Assembly (NCBI RefSeq): GCF_003113895.1
Contig: NZ_BDUD01000001.1
Span: 2,331,118 to 2,395,117, forward strand
Reading direction: 5' to 3'
Source: Nostoc commune NIES-4072
Lineage (GTDB): Bacteria; Cyanobacteriota; Cyanobacteriia; Cyanobacteriales; Nostocaceae
Length of the DNA stretch: 64,000 nt
The notes beneath the pieces are model-generated. The model was not told the DNA's origin, ran no database searches, and worked only from the letters and a program-made list of their open reading frames with translations. Made by a program: the position numbers and the translations under genes. Shown in pieces: positions 51,931-60,371 of the stretch; position 1 is the first letter of the stretch, and each line of letters opens with the position of its first letter.

Positions 51931-53253
51931 ATGAAATCACATCTACTAGCGATCGCTTTAAGCAGTTTGGTTCTAGTTGCAGGACAAGCTAAAGCCTCAC
52001 AATTACAGTCTTGGTACTATGATTCTAGCCAAAACCAATTAGATTTAACTACCACTTCGGGAATAGAACCAAAAGCCTTTTTATTAGATAATCCTAGCCG
52101 ATTGGTAATTGACTTACCTGGAACTAATTTTAATTCTGATACTGTCAAACAAAGTTTTGGCAAGGCAGTGAAAGAAATTCGCCTTGGCAAACCAGACTCT
52201 CAAACAACTCGTTTTGTCGTAGAGTTAGCTCCTGGTTATGATGTTCATTCCCAAAACATATCAATTAAAGGAGATTCTCTTTCTCATTGGATTTTCAAAT
52301 TCAATTCATTTGACCACCAAAACAATCCTATTGTTGGGGAAAATCGAGAAGATATCGCTATCAAATCTACAGATGCTTCCACATTTGCTGGAGTTGTGAA
52401 TCTTGGGCAAGAGATGGTTGGTATCACTTCTCAAATTCGCACTTTGTTAGCAAGTTATAAAACATTAAATCCTGGGATATTTTTCTTAGATTTAGCTACA
52501 GGAAACTATATAGATATTAATGGTGAAAAAAGATTTGCGGCTGCCAGTACAATCAAATTTCCCTTATTAGTGGCTCTTTTCCAAGAAATAGACGCTGGTA
52601 GAATTAAACTCACCGATAAATTAGTGATGCGGCGCGATTTAAAGGTTGGCGAATCTGGAACTATGCAATACAAACCCATAGGAACTAAATTCAGCGTCCT
52701 AGAAACTGCTACCTTAATGATGACAATCAGCGATAATACCGCCACAAATCTGATTCTAGATCGTTTGGGTGGTGCAGCAAAAGTTAGCCAACGTTTTCGT
52801 AGCTGGGGATTGCAAAATACAGCACTTCGGAATCTACTTCCAGACATCGCTGGCACAAATACAACTAGTTCTAAAGATTTGGTCAGATTGGCGGCGTTAG
52901 TTTATAACAATCGTTTGCTATCTCCAAACAGCCGCAATCAAGTTTTAGGTATTATGCGCCATGTCAAAACCAATAGTTTACTACCAGCTGGTATTGGTCA
53001 AGGAGCGACGATCGCACACAAAACTGGTACATTGAGATTTATCATTGGTGATGCGGGTATAATTCAAATGCCCAACGGCAAAAGCTATTTAGCAGGTGTT
53101 TTGGTGCAAAGACCAAACTACGATCCCAAAGCTGGAGATTTTGTCCGGGAAGTTTCGAGAAGAGTCTACAATTACCTAGACAATACCAAAGTTAGCAATA
53201 TACAACCGATACTTGGCGATGCCTCCGGCGGGCTACGCCTACGCACTCCTTAA
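51931..53253 (+). CDS. AMIN-domain serine hydrolase (class A beta-lactamase-like)
   Basis: A periplasmic 440-aa protein: signal peptide (MKSHLLAIALSSLVLVAGQA), AMIN domain (about 25-125; cell-wall/protein-localisation domain), then a beta-lactamase2/serine-hydrolase domain (about 165-420) with SxxK as STIK (Ser205), SDN at about 266 and KTG at about 363. The class A ExxLN deacylation motif is not seen, so it is more likely a peptidoglycan-type hydrolase or penicillin-binding relative than a true resistance enzyme. A TTG 21 bp upstream could start a longer form; the ATG gives the better signal. The last residues (DASGGLRLRTP) come from a GGCGGGCTACGCCTACGC repeat element. Confidence 0.88.
   Translation: MKSHLLAIALSSLVLVAGQAKASQLQSWYYDSSQNQLDLTTTSGIEPKAFLLDNPSRLVIDLPGTNFNSDTVKQSFGKAVKEIRLGKPDSQTTRFVVELAPGYDVHSQNISIKGDSLSHWIFKFNSFDHQNNPIVGENREDIAIKSTDASTFAGVVNLGQEMVGITSQIRTLLASYKTLNPGIFFLDLATGNYIDINGEKRFAAASTIKFPLLVALFQEIDAGRIKLTDKLVMRRDLKVGESGTMQYKPIGTKFSVLETATLMMTISDNTATNLILDRLGGAAKVSQRFRSWGLQNTALRNLLPDIAGTNTTSSKDLVRLAALVYNNRLLSPNSRNQVLGIMRHVKTNSLLPAGIGQGATIAHKTGTLRFIIGDAGIIQMPNGKSYLAGVLVQRPNYDPKAGDFVREVSRRVYNYLDNTKVSNIQPILGDASGGLRLRTP
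53216..53252. repeat. Palindromic repeat forming the end of the hydrolase gene
   Basis: GCGATGCCTCCGGCGGGCTA and CGCCTACGC match the inverse of 24795-24835 at about 25 of 29 positions. The stop codon lies just after the repeat. Confidence 0.75.
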
Positions 53254-53257
53254 TAAA

Positions 53258-53287
53258 TGTAGGGGCATACATCTGTATGCCCCTACA
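53258..53287. terminator. Perfect hairpin between convergent genes
   Basis: TGTAGGGGCATACA pairs with TGTATGCCCCTACA, 14 bp with a 2-nt loop, midway between the serine hydrolase and the peroxidase genes. It could serve as a bidirectional terminator; similar palindromes are dispersed in Nostoc genomes. Confidence 0.7.
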
Positions 53288-53321
53288 TATCTATCGGTAT
53301 CAGCTATTTCGTGAAATATTG

Positions 53322-55601
53322 TTAGTTCAAGAAATTTCGTATAGCACTACCGCCATTCCTACCAACAGCAGGAATTTCTAGTAAGCTATTCGTAGCATTG
53401 CCCGTACCATCGTCGGTAACGAATGTCTGATTACCCGGATGTCCATTGGGCACGAAAAGTTGCGGATGATCAAAAGGCGCTTTCTCGAACCTAACTCGGT
53501 CATCAGTCAGTCCCTTTAAAAAGGCGACCAATTGCTGTTTTTCTTCTGATGACAGATTCAGTGGGGGAAGAACTCCAAAGTCACCACCTCGATTGTAAAA
53601 ATCAACCACTTGCTCTAAAGTCGCTTGACCTCCATTGTGGAAGTAGGGGGCAGTGAGTTCGACATTGCGAAGTCCAGGTGCTTTGAAAGCTCCGTCTGCA
53701 AACACTTTTTCACTAGAAATCAACGGTGGATTGAGGGTGGGGGGGTTTTCGCCCAGGAGAAGCTGAAATTTCCCTAACTGAGCCAATCGTGCTTCTGAAA
53801 GCGGATTATTCTGCACAGGGTCATTACTACCCAAACCGGGGTCGTCCGTAACAGGTCTAACGCCGATATTGAAGAAGCCATTGTCTTCAGGGGATTTTGC
53901 ACCGAACGGCGCACGTTTGATTCGTCCGTCTTTAGCCACGCTGCTTACTGAAGCAGCTGTTAATTCTGATCCCACGTGGCAACCAATACACAGAGCCTTG
54001 CCCTGAAACAGGTCTTTACCTAGTTGCTGCTGAGAGGTTAGGGCTGTGGTGTTTCCTGCCAAGAAACGATCAAAAGGCGTATCGTTGGCAATGAGTGTAG
54101 ACTCGTACAACTGAATTGCCAGCCCAAAGAACAGCGAGAAGTTATACTCTAACAGCGTGTACTCATTGGTTTGAGAAGAGTTATCAGCGTTGTTGACAAA
54201 AGTCCGTCTACCTTCAGCATCAACTTGAATGAGTCGATTAGACCTCCACCACTCCGGCTTAAAGGCATCTTTAATTAGCTGTTCGTAGGTTTTATCTTTC
54301 AGTCCGGGCTGAGGATATCTACTGTCTGCACCTAAAACACTATCTTGTGGATGCACAACCTGTTTGCCTAGCGGTCTGAGGGTAGATAACTTTCGCCCCA
54401 AGACTCTGGGGAGCTTTGTACCCCTAAGTGACAGAACATTTTGCAGCAGTGTGTTGATAGATTTAGTGTTGCCAATTTGCGCCAAATTACCAGTAAGTTC
54501 ATCAACAGAATTAAGTAGCGGCCCAACTAGATTATCAGCAAGATTATCTAAATTATCTAGTGGCAGCTTGCTGAGAGATTTTTTGTTGTCAACTCGCCCG
54601 AACTTATCACCAATTTCTTGAAAAGTGCGACCATCAGCCGACAGCTCGAAGGAACTTAGTGGCGGCCCAAGCGCCTGAGAAGCCAAAGACGAATTATTCA
54701 GTCTGACTTTGACAAATTTGAGTTGATTTGGCTTTTCTGCTTTCACCACAGAGGCGTTAGGGTCTCTTAAACCGAAGGTATTTACCCCATTAAAGATGTT
54801 CTGTGCCCTTCCATCCCAAAAGTTGCGGAAATTGAATGCTGAATTAATCACGGTTGGCGTGTTACGCGGCTGGACACGGCGCACATTCGTACCTCCCACT
54901 TTAAACACCGGGTCTAGCTCGTTTTTTACTTCGTCTTCCGCGCTACCAGGTTTAACATCAACAAACTTAGCATTGAACACACCCTGAGAGGAACTGACAT
55001 CATTTCGGTCAGATACAACGGTTTTAGGATCATTCGGGTTTGACAGTTTGTGGAAGGGAAAATCTCCCGGTTTAAGCTGGTAGTTTGGCGCACCACCTAC
55101 ATCAAAAACTGTATCCGGATTCGCTGTACCATCAGCGTTAATCCGCAAAAGTCCAGGAGAAATCTGATTTTTGGATCTATTGTCGGCTCCAGCATGGAAG
55201 TGACAAGTAGCACAGGAGGTCTTTCCGTCGCTTCCAACTTGCATATCCCAGAAAAGAGCCTTTCCTAACTTGATTGCAGCTACTTTGTCTTTTACAAAGT
55301 CTCCTAGATTGTTAGGCTCTGGAACCGATACGCTTTTGAGCGAAGTTAAAGGCGGCGGCGTAACCTGTGCCGATACAGTATTTCCAGCTATTACTGCTGC
55401 CAAAATAATGGCAGCAATTGTTATAGTCTTTGAAAATCTTGATCTCAGGTAGTTAATCTTGTTATTCCTGAATTTCCACCCTTGGCGTTTTATTTTTGTT
55501 ACCAAAGATTTGAGCAAAAACCGACCTCTTGAGGTCAGTAGCAAGTAAATTGATAAGCTAGTAATAAAGACTACTAAGCTTATTATGGGTATGATCCCCA
55601 T
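53322..55601 (-). CDS. Di-haem cytochrome c peroxidase (CcpA/MauG family)
   Basis: A 759-aa exported enzyme related to bacterial di-haem cytochrome c peroxidases and MauG. N-terminal hydrophobic segments (one near 1-20, one about 57-75 before GNTVSAQ) give membrane anchoring or export. The two haem motifs are CATCH (130-134, in TSCATCHFHAGADNR) and CIGCH (near 535), with GLRDPNAS and NRGGDFG-type family blocks between and after. Classical enzymes are about 330-350 aa; here a central stretch (about 275-450) carries extra, partly Leu/Asn-rich sequence. I chose the ATG at 55601 (MGIIPIISLVV); an upstream ATG at 55658 is in frame. It probably reduces H2O2 or oxidises a small partner in the periplasm. 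Confidence 0.88.
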   Translation of the reverse strand: MGIIPIISLVVFITSLSIYLLLTSRGRFLLKSLVTKIKRQGWKFRNNKINYLRSRFSKTITIAAIILAAVIAGNTVSAQVTPPPLTSLKSVSVPEPNNLGDFVKDKVAAIKLGKALFWDMQVGSDGKTSCATCHFHAGADNRSKNQISPGLLRINADGTANPDTVFDVGGAPNYQLKPGDFPFHKLSNPNDPKTVVSDRNDVSSSQGVFNAKFVDVKPGSAEDEVKNELDPVFKVGGTNVRRVQPRNTPTVINSAFNFRNFWDGRAQNIFNGVNTFGLRDPNASVVKAEKPNQLKFVKVRLNNSSLASQALGPPLSSFELSADGRTFQEIGDKFGRVDNKKSLSKLPLDNLDNLADNLVGPLLNSVDELTGNLAQIGNTKSINTLLQNVLSLRGTKLPRVLGRKLSTLRPLGKQVVHPQDSVLGADSRYPQPGLKDKTYEQLIKDAFKPEWWRSNRLIQVDAEGRRTFVNNADNSSQTNEYTLLEYNFSLFFGLAIQLYESTLIANDTPFDRFLAGNTTALTSQQQLGKDLFQGKALCIGCHVGSELTAASVSSVAKDGRIKRAPFGAKSPEDNGFFNIGVRPVTDDPGLGSNDPVQNNPLSEARLAQLGKFQLLLGENPPTLNPPLISSEKVFADGAFKAPGLRNVELTAPYFHNGGQATLEQVVDFYNRGGDFGVLPPLNLSSEEKQQLVAFLKGLTDDRVRFEKAPFDHPQLFVPNGHPGNQTFVTDDGTGNATNSLLEIPAVGRNGGSAIRNFLN

Positions 55602-55883
55602 AGAGTTTTTGTAGTAAATTAACACCGAAAAAATTATACATCTGGAATCAAATTTCAAATGTAATATTCATGTAAAGTAATTAGACAATTTACAAATTTT
55701 ATGTGATCAAAAAACGCTATCAGACTATAAAGAGATTCAGTAAAGTACGTAAGCTATTCTACATTTAACTTGCATTTAGCAGGTTATTAACATGCTTTAT
55801 ATACAAAAGCTTGATAAAATTTAGGTATACAAATTGGATACGTTTTAATTTATTATCTGCCATACTCTGGGTAAAATATTTGA

Positions 55884-56807
55884 ATGTCACTACATAAAAC
55901 TTCTGGTCGCTGGCGTTTAGGGCTAGCCTTATCGCTATTAACGGTCTTATTGTGGGGCATTTTACCTATTGCTCTGGCGATCGCTCTGCAAGTACTTGAT
56001 GTCTATACAGTTATTTGGTTTCGCTTTTTAATATCTTTTTTACTACTTGGTGTGTATTTAGGAATACGCGGTAAATTACCAAAGTTAGAACAACTGCGTT
56101 CTGCTTCTTGGAAATTATTAGCGATCGCTACACTATTTTTAGGGATTAATTACTTGCTCTTCATGCAAGGTTTAGCACTAACATCGCCTGCTAACGCTGA
56201 AGTTCTCATTCAATTATCTACCCTTTTATTAGGTTTCGGAGGGTTAGTGATTTTTAAAGAACGTTATCGGCTATATCAATGGATTGGTGTCAGTGTAATG
56301 ACTTGCGGTTATCTTTTATTTTTTTGGGAACAACTGACAAATTTAATTACAGCGCATGGCACATACATACTAGGTAGTAGCTTGATTGCGCTAGGAGCAA
56401 CGTCATGGGCTATTTATGCTTTGGCGCAAAAGCAGTTATTACAATCTTTATCTTCCCCTAGCATTATGCTGATTATTTATGGAGGTTGTGCTTTATTATT
56501 CACTCCTCTAGCCAAAATACAATCACTTTTTATACTTGATAGCTTTCATTTATTAATGCTAGTTTTTTGTGCTTTTAATACTTTAATCGCTTACGGTGCT
56601 TTTGCCGAATCATTAGAACATTGGGAAGCATCACGAGTTAGTGCAGTAATAGCTTTAGCTCCCATTGTGACATTAATAACAGTTGCAGTTGTATCAGTTA
56701 TTGCACCTAACTGGATACCATCAGAAAACTTCACTTTCATAGCTATATTAGGCGCAGGTTTAGTAGTCACAGGTTCAGTAGCGATCGCCTTGGGAAAAGC
56801 TAATTAA
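55884..56807 (+). CDS. EamA/DMT-superfamily transporter
   Basis: A 307-aa membrane protein with ten predicted helices in two EamA repeats (about 15-145 and 160-300). Typical features are the first-helix LTVLLWGILPIALAIAL, DVYTVIWFRFLISFLLL, and SPANAEVLIQLSTLLLG at the end of the first repeat. Relatives export amino acids, purines or other metabolites; the substrate is unknown. It is a single gene with its own upstream AT-rich promoter region. Confidence 0.9.
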   Translation: MSLHKTSGRWRLGLALSLLTVLLWGILPIALAIALQVLDVYTVIWFRFLISFLLLGVYLGIRGKLPKLEQLRSASWKLLAIATLFLGINYLLFMQGLALTSPANAEVLIQLSTLLLGFGGLVIFKERYRLYQWIGVSVMTCGYLLFFWEQLTNLITAHGTYILGSSLIALGATSWAIYALAQKQLLQSLSSPSIMLIIYGGCALLFTPLAKIQSLFILDSFHLLMLVFCAFNTLIAYGAFAESLEHWEASRVSAVIALAPIVTLITVAVVSVIAPNWIPSENFTFIAILGAGLVVTGSVAIALGKAN

Positions 56808-57202
56808 TAAGAATAGTTTTCAGGATTAATACTGGGTTTTTGATATAGTAAAATCGTGCCATCTTCAAAGCTACAACATAAATACTGAGGCAGAGCATTT
56901 TTTATTTGTTATGATTTACTAGTGAAGGCAAACTACGGGGTCAGCCTCTTATAAGATGGATACTTTAACCATCTGTGTGACTCTGTAGGATCTGATTTTT
57001 GAATTGATAGCCAAGAGAAAATTCTTGAAAAAGAATTCAGAATTCAGGAGTCAGAATTAATTACTAGAGAATTCTAACTACTGACTCCTAAATTCTGTTT
57101 TGATAAAATCCAGGCTAATAACTTTAAGTAAACCAAGCAGGGTGTCCGAATAACTACCAAAGCCAACACTTGATAAAACCAGACTACCGAAACAGTTGAG
57201 CG
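56808..57202. other. Intergenic region with an inverted repeat
   Basis: A long inverted pair at 57038-57054 and 57081-57097 (CAGAATTCAGGAGTCAG with CTGACTCCTAAATTCTG, 16 of 17 matched) is the only notable structure. The same sequence occurs at about 10045-10070. No gene. Confidence 0.65.
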
Positions 57203-58912
57203 ATGAATAGTTTGTTTGGTAATTGGGCCAGCACCCTGAGAAAAAATTCCCTATTGCTGGTTCTTTCAATGGTGCTGCCAACATTTGGAATTAGCAATTC
57301 TATCTTGGCAGCAGAGCGGATTTATGCATCTTATTCAGCCTTAGAGCTTTCCATTTCAGTCACTACTTTAGAAAAATATGCCAAAACAGGTATAATTAAT
57401 GAAGACTTGGCAGCCTATCAGCAATATTTGCCTCTTCAACAGCTTCAAGAATTGCGGCAGATTTTACTTAATCGTGTGAAAGTTAGTCCGGTAGTAGTTT
57501 CGCAACTTCTCTACACACCCCAAGGAGAGTTGTTGCTGCATCGGTTGGCGCAAATTATCAAAACCAGTCATCCAGAACCAGGATTTGGTGCTTTGCGTTC
57601 GGCGCTAATTTTAGCCTCTGGTGAATCGGAAGGCTTGACACTATTGAATGTGTTGCGTAAATATCCCACCAGCAGTATTCGCCTTGACGTAGCGCAGACT
57701 TTGGAAATAGCTACGGAATTAGACAAACTTGTTAACCAAACCCATCGGGCGATCGCAGCAGTTTCTCAAGAGTCTAAAATAGAAGCTGCTACCATCAAAG
57801 AACCAAATTTATCGCAATTACCTGATTTAAAGGTTCCGGGAAAGTTTAAGTCGCAAAAATACACCCAAAAGTTTTTTGACTCAACACGCAATCGGCTTTT
57901 ATTAACTGATGTTTATATTCCTAATGTCCAGAATGCCGCACCCGTAATTGTAATTTCTCACGGGTTAGGTTTAGATAGCAGCAACTTTCAATATTTAGCC
58001 ACGCATCTAGCTTCTTACGGATTTGCCGTCGTCGTTCCCAATCATCCTGGTAGTGATGCTAAACAATTGCATTCTCTGTTGAATGGACACGTCAATGAAA
58101 TCGCAGAACCAGGTGAATTTCAAGACCGACCAATGGACGTAACATATATCTTGAATGAATTGGAAAAAGGTAATCAATCTGATTCACGGTTTAAAGGTCG
58201 GTTAAATCTGCAACAAGTCGGAGTATTTGGTCAATCTTTGGGAGGCTACACAGCCTTAGCCTTGGCAGGGGCTAAAATCAACTTTGAGCAGTTAAAACAA
58301 GACTGTCAACCAGCAGCACTGCAAAATACCTGGAATATGTCTTTAATGCTCCAGTGTCGCGCTTTAGAATTGAGCATCAGCAAGTATGGCAAAGATTATA
58401 ACCTGCGGGATGAGAGAGTGAAAGCTGCGATCGCAGTTAATCCCATTACTAGTTCTATTTTCGGTAAAGCTGGCTTAAGTCAAATTAAAACTCCAGTAAT
58501 GATTGTCAGCAGTAGTGACGATACAGTTGCACCAGCTTTATCCGAGCAAATTCTCCCTTTCTCCTGGTTGGCGAATTCACAAAAATATCTCGTCATGCTT
58601 GTAGGTGGCACTCACTTTTCCACTATTGGTAATGCCAACCCGGCCAATCAACAAGTAGCATTACCTGCCGATATGATTGGCGACGCTTCCCAAGCGCGTC
58701 GTTACATGAATGTTTTAAGTTTACCTTTCTTCCAAACTTATGTTGTAGAAAGACCGCAATACACCCCCTACCTTAACGCCGCCTACACTCAAAGCATTTC
58801 TAGTAAGTCGCTTGGTTTGAGTCTCGTCAAGTCATTGAATACAACCGAATTAACACAATTGCTGGATGTTAAAGGAGACAAACCCGCAAAAAAAAACTTC
58901 CCAACACCATAG
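57203..58912 (+). CDS. DUF1400 alpha/beta hydrolase, exported
   Basis: A 569-aa protein: signal peptide (about 1-37, ending SILAAE), the cyanobacterial DUF1400 domain (about 38-170), and a dienelactone-hydrolase-like alpha/beta hydrolase domain (about 215-520). The nucleophile is Ser in GVFGQSLGGYTAL, the oxyanion region is VIVISHGLGLDSSNF, and acid and histidine appear in IVSSSDDTVAPAL and VGGTHFSTIG. It is likely a periplasmic esterase or lipase-type enzyme; the substrate is unknown. A diverged 150-bp piece of this gene lies downstream at 59397-59545. Confidence 0.9.
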   Translation: MNSLFGNWASTLRKNSLLLVLSMVLPTFGISNSILAAERIYASYSALELSISVTTLEKYAKTGIINEDLAAYQQYLPLQQLQELRQILLNRVKVSPVVVSQLLYTPQGELLLHRLAQIIKTSHPEPGFGALRSALILASGESEGLTLLNVLRKYPTSSIRLDVAQTLEIATELDKLVNQTHRAIAAVSQESKIEAATIKEPNLSQLPDLKVPGKFKSQKYTQKFFDSTRNRLLLTDVYIPNVQNAAPVIVISHGLGLDSSNFQYLATHLASYGFAVVVPNHPGSDAKQLHSLLNGHVNEIAEPGEFQDRPMDVTYILNELEKGNQSDSRFKGRLNLQQVGVFGQSLGGYTALALAGAKINFEQLKQDCQPAALQNTWNMSLMLQCRALELSISKYGKDYNLRDERVKAAIAVNPITSSIFGKAGLSQIKTPVMIVSSSDDTVAPALSEQILPFSWLANSQKYLVMLVGGTHFSTIGNANPANQQVALPADMIGDASQARRYMNVLSLPFFQTYVVERPQYTPYLNAAYTQSISSKSLGLSLVKSLNTTELTQLLDVKGDKPAKKNFPTP

Positions 58913-59396
58913 TCAGCTTCGGATTTTGGATGTTGGATATTGGTGTTGCATTGTTGCATGTGATGATTTTTATTTGACTATAAACAATAGACTTGTCGTC
59001 TAATAAAGTTTTTGAATTTTTCGAGCCAGGCAGAGCAAGGGTTTTAGACACTAATTTTTTAGAAAGCCACAAGTCTAATTAGTTTGTTTATTCTCCGGCG
59101 AGTTCTGGCGCAATGTCCATGTTTGCTGCGAAAACAGGTACAAGATGATATGCGATCGCATTCATACTTCTGGCCATATACTTCTAATTGACGAAATCTG
59201 CTTCTTAGCAGTGTATTTAGCTATAGAAATCATATTTGATTTCTGAAAAAATCTCAGTAGTCTTGTAGGGTGTGTTAGACGAAAGTACGGCAGCATTCCA
59301 AGCTTGTGGTGTTGTACTTTCTGCGCTAATATACCCTAGTTCGTGCACTCGTAGAGAAGTGCGGGCTATACTGAGGTGAAAAACATCTCCAAAATG
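58913..59396. other. Intergenic region
   Basis: No gene. A GGGTGTGTTAGACGAAAGTA-type repeat lies near 59267-59300 and a small CACTCGTAGAGAAGTG hairpin near 59346. Confidence 0.45.
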
Positions 59397-59545
59397 GATT
59401 ATAACCTGCGGGATGAGAGAGTAAAAGCTGCGATCGCAGTTAATCCCATAGTAGTTTTATTTTCGGCAAAGCTGGCTTATTTCAAATCAAAACTCCAGTG
59501 ATGATTGTCAGCAGTAGTGATGATACAGTTGCACCAGCTTTATCG
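59397..59545 (+). pseudogene. Duplicated fragment of the DUF1400 hydrolase gene
   Basis: Bases 59397-59545 repeat 58396-58545 with few substitutions (shared blocks GATTATAACCTGCGGGATGA, GCTGCGATCGCAGTTAATCC, GATGATTGTCAGCAGTAGTG). A small deletion where the parent has CCCATTACTAGTTC breaks the frame. It is therefore a dead partial copy of about 150 bp, ending 24 bp before the HigA stop. Confidence 0.93.
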
Positions 59546-59568
59546 GATAATGTTGATAGAAAGAAGTA

Positions 59569-59877
59569 TTAGATTACATCATTCAACGAAAGTGTAGGTA
59601 TTTGATTATAAATTTCTAAATTTTCTTCAAGAGCTTGACGTATATCGTATTGCGTTTGTAAATTTAACCAAAACTGAGCGCTGTTACCAAAATAGCGAGA
59701 TAAACGCAAAGCCGTATCTGCTGTGATAGTACGTTTTCCAGATAAAATTTCACTAATTCTTGTCTGAGCTACACCTATATCTTTGCTTAATCGATAAGGA
59801 GTGATATTGAGTGGCTCCAAAAATTCTACTTGTAAGATTTCTCCAGGGTAAATATTTGGCAAACGATTGTTGTTCAT
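59569..59877 (-). CDS. higA: HigA-family antitoxin
   Basis: A 102-aa XRE-type DNA-binding antitoxin. The N-terminal PGEILQVEFLEPLNITPYRL and helix-turn-helix VAQTRISEILSGKRTITADT (about 38-57) match HigA/VapI, followed by ALRLSRYFGNSAQFWLNLQ. It neutralises HigB and represses the operon. It lies 15 bp downstream of the toxin gene, toxin first as is usual for higBA. Confidence 0.94.
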   Translation of the reverse strand: MNNNRLPNIYPGEILQVEFLEPLNITPYRLSKDIGVAQTRISEILSGKRTITADTALRLSRYFGNSAQFWLNLQTQYDIRQALEENLEIYNQIPTLSLNDVI

Positions 59878-59892
59878 AATTATTTTTAGGCG

Positions 59893-60177
59893 TCAGTGGT
59901 AATCTACTATTTCAACTTCCGAAGCATTGTTCTCATCCGTCCACAGAAAGCAGATTCGCCATTGCTCGTTAATACGAATACTGTACTGCCCTTTCCTATT
60001 GCCAAGTAGCTTTTGTAAACGATTACCAGGTGGAACGCGTAAATCGTTAATTGATGTTGCAGCGTCAATAATAAGCAGTTTTCGTAAAGCGGTTTTTTGG
60101 ATATTGGCCGGATACTGAGAAGATATAAAGCCGTCAAAGATAAGCTTTGTCTCTTCAGATTTAAAATTAACAATCAC
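59893..60177 (-). CDS. higB: HigB-family ribosome-dependent mRNA interferase
   Basis: A RelE-fold toxin of 95 codons with IVNFKSEETKLIF, then LRKLLIIDAATSINDLRVPP, GNRLQKLLGNRKGQYSIRIN and QWRICFLW, ending VEIVDYH, all standard for HigB. It cleaves mRNA on the ribosome when HigA is lost. I chose the GTG at 60177 (VIVNFK...), which aligns with the usual MIVSFK start; an ATG 30 bp upstream (60207) would add ten atypical residues. Confidence 0.92.
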   Translation of the reverse strand: MIVNFKSEETKLIFDGFISSQYPANIQKTALRKLLIIDAATSINDLRVPPGNRLQKLLGNRKGQYSIRINEQWRICFLWTDENNASEVEIVDYH

Positions 60178-60371
60178 AATTCTATCGCTTTGCGTTACTA
60201 TCGTCAAACGTTAGTATACACTTCAAGGTAAGCTTGCGAATTTCCTGGGTCAAAACCGCGACAATAGCAGACTCTCAAAATGGCTCAAGAACTTTTAATT
60301 ATTAAAAGAACCGCCAAATACGCCAAGAGAGAAGGAGTAATAACTGAGTGCAAGGTTATGGAGAATTGATA

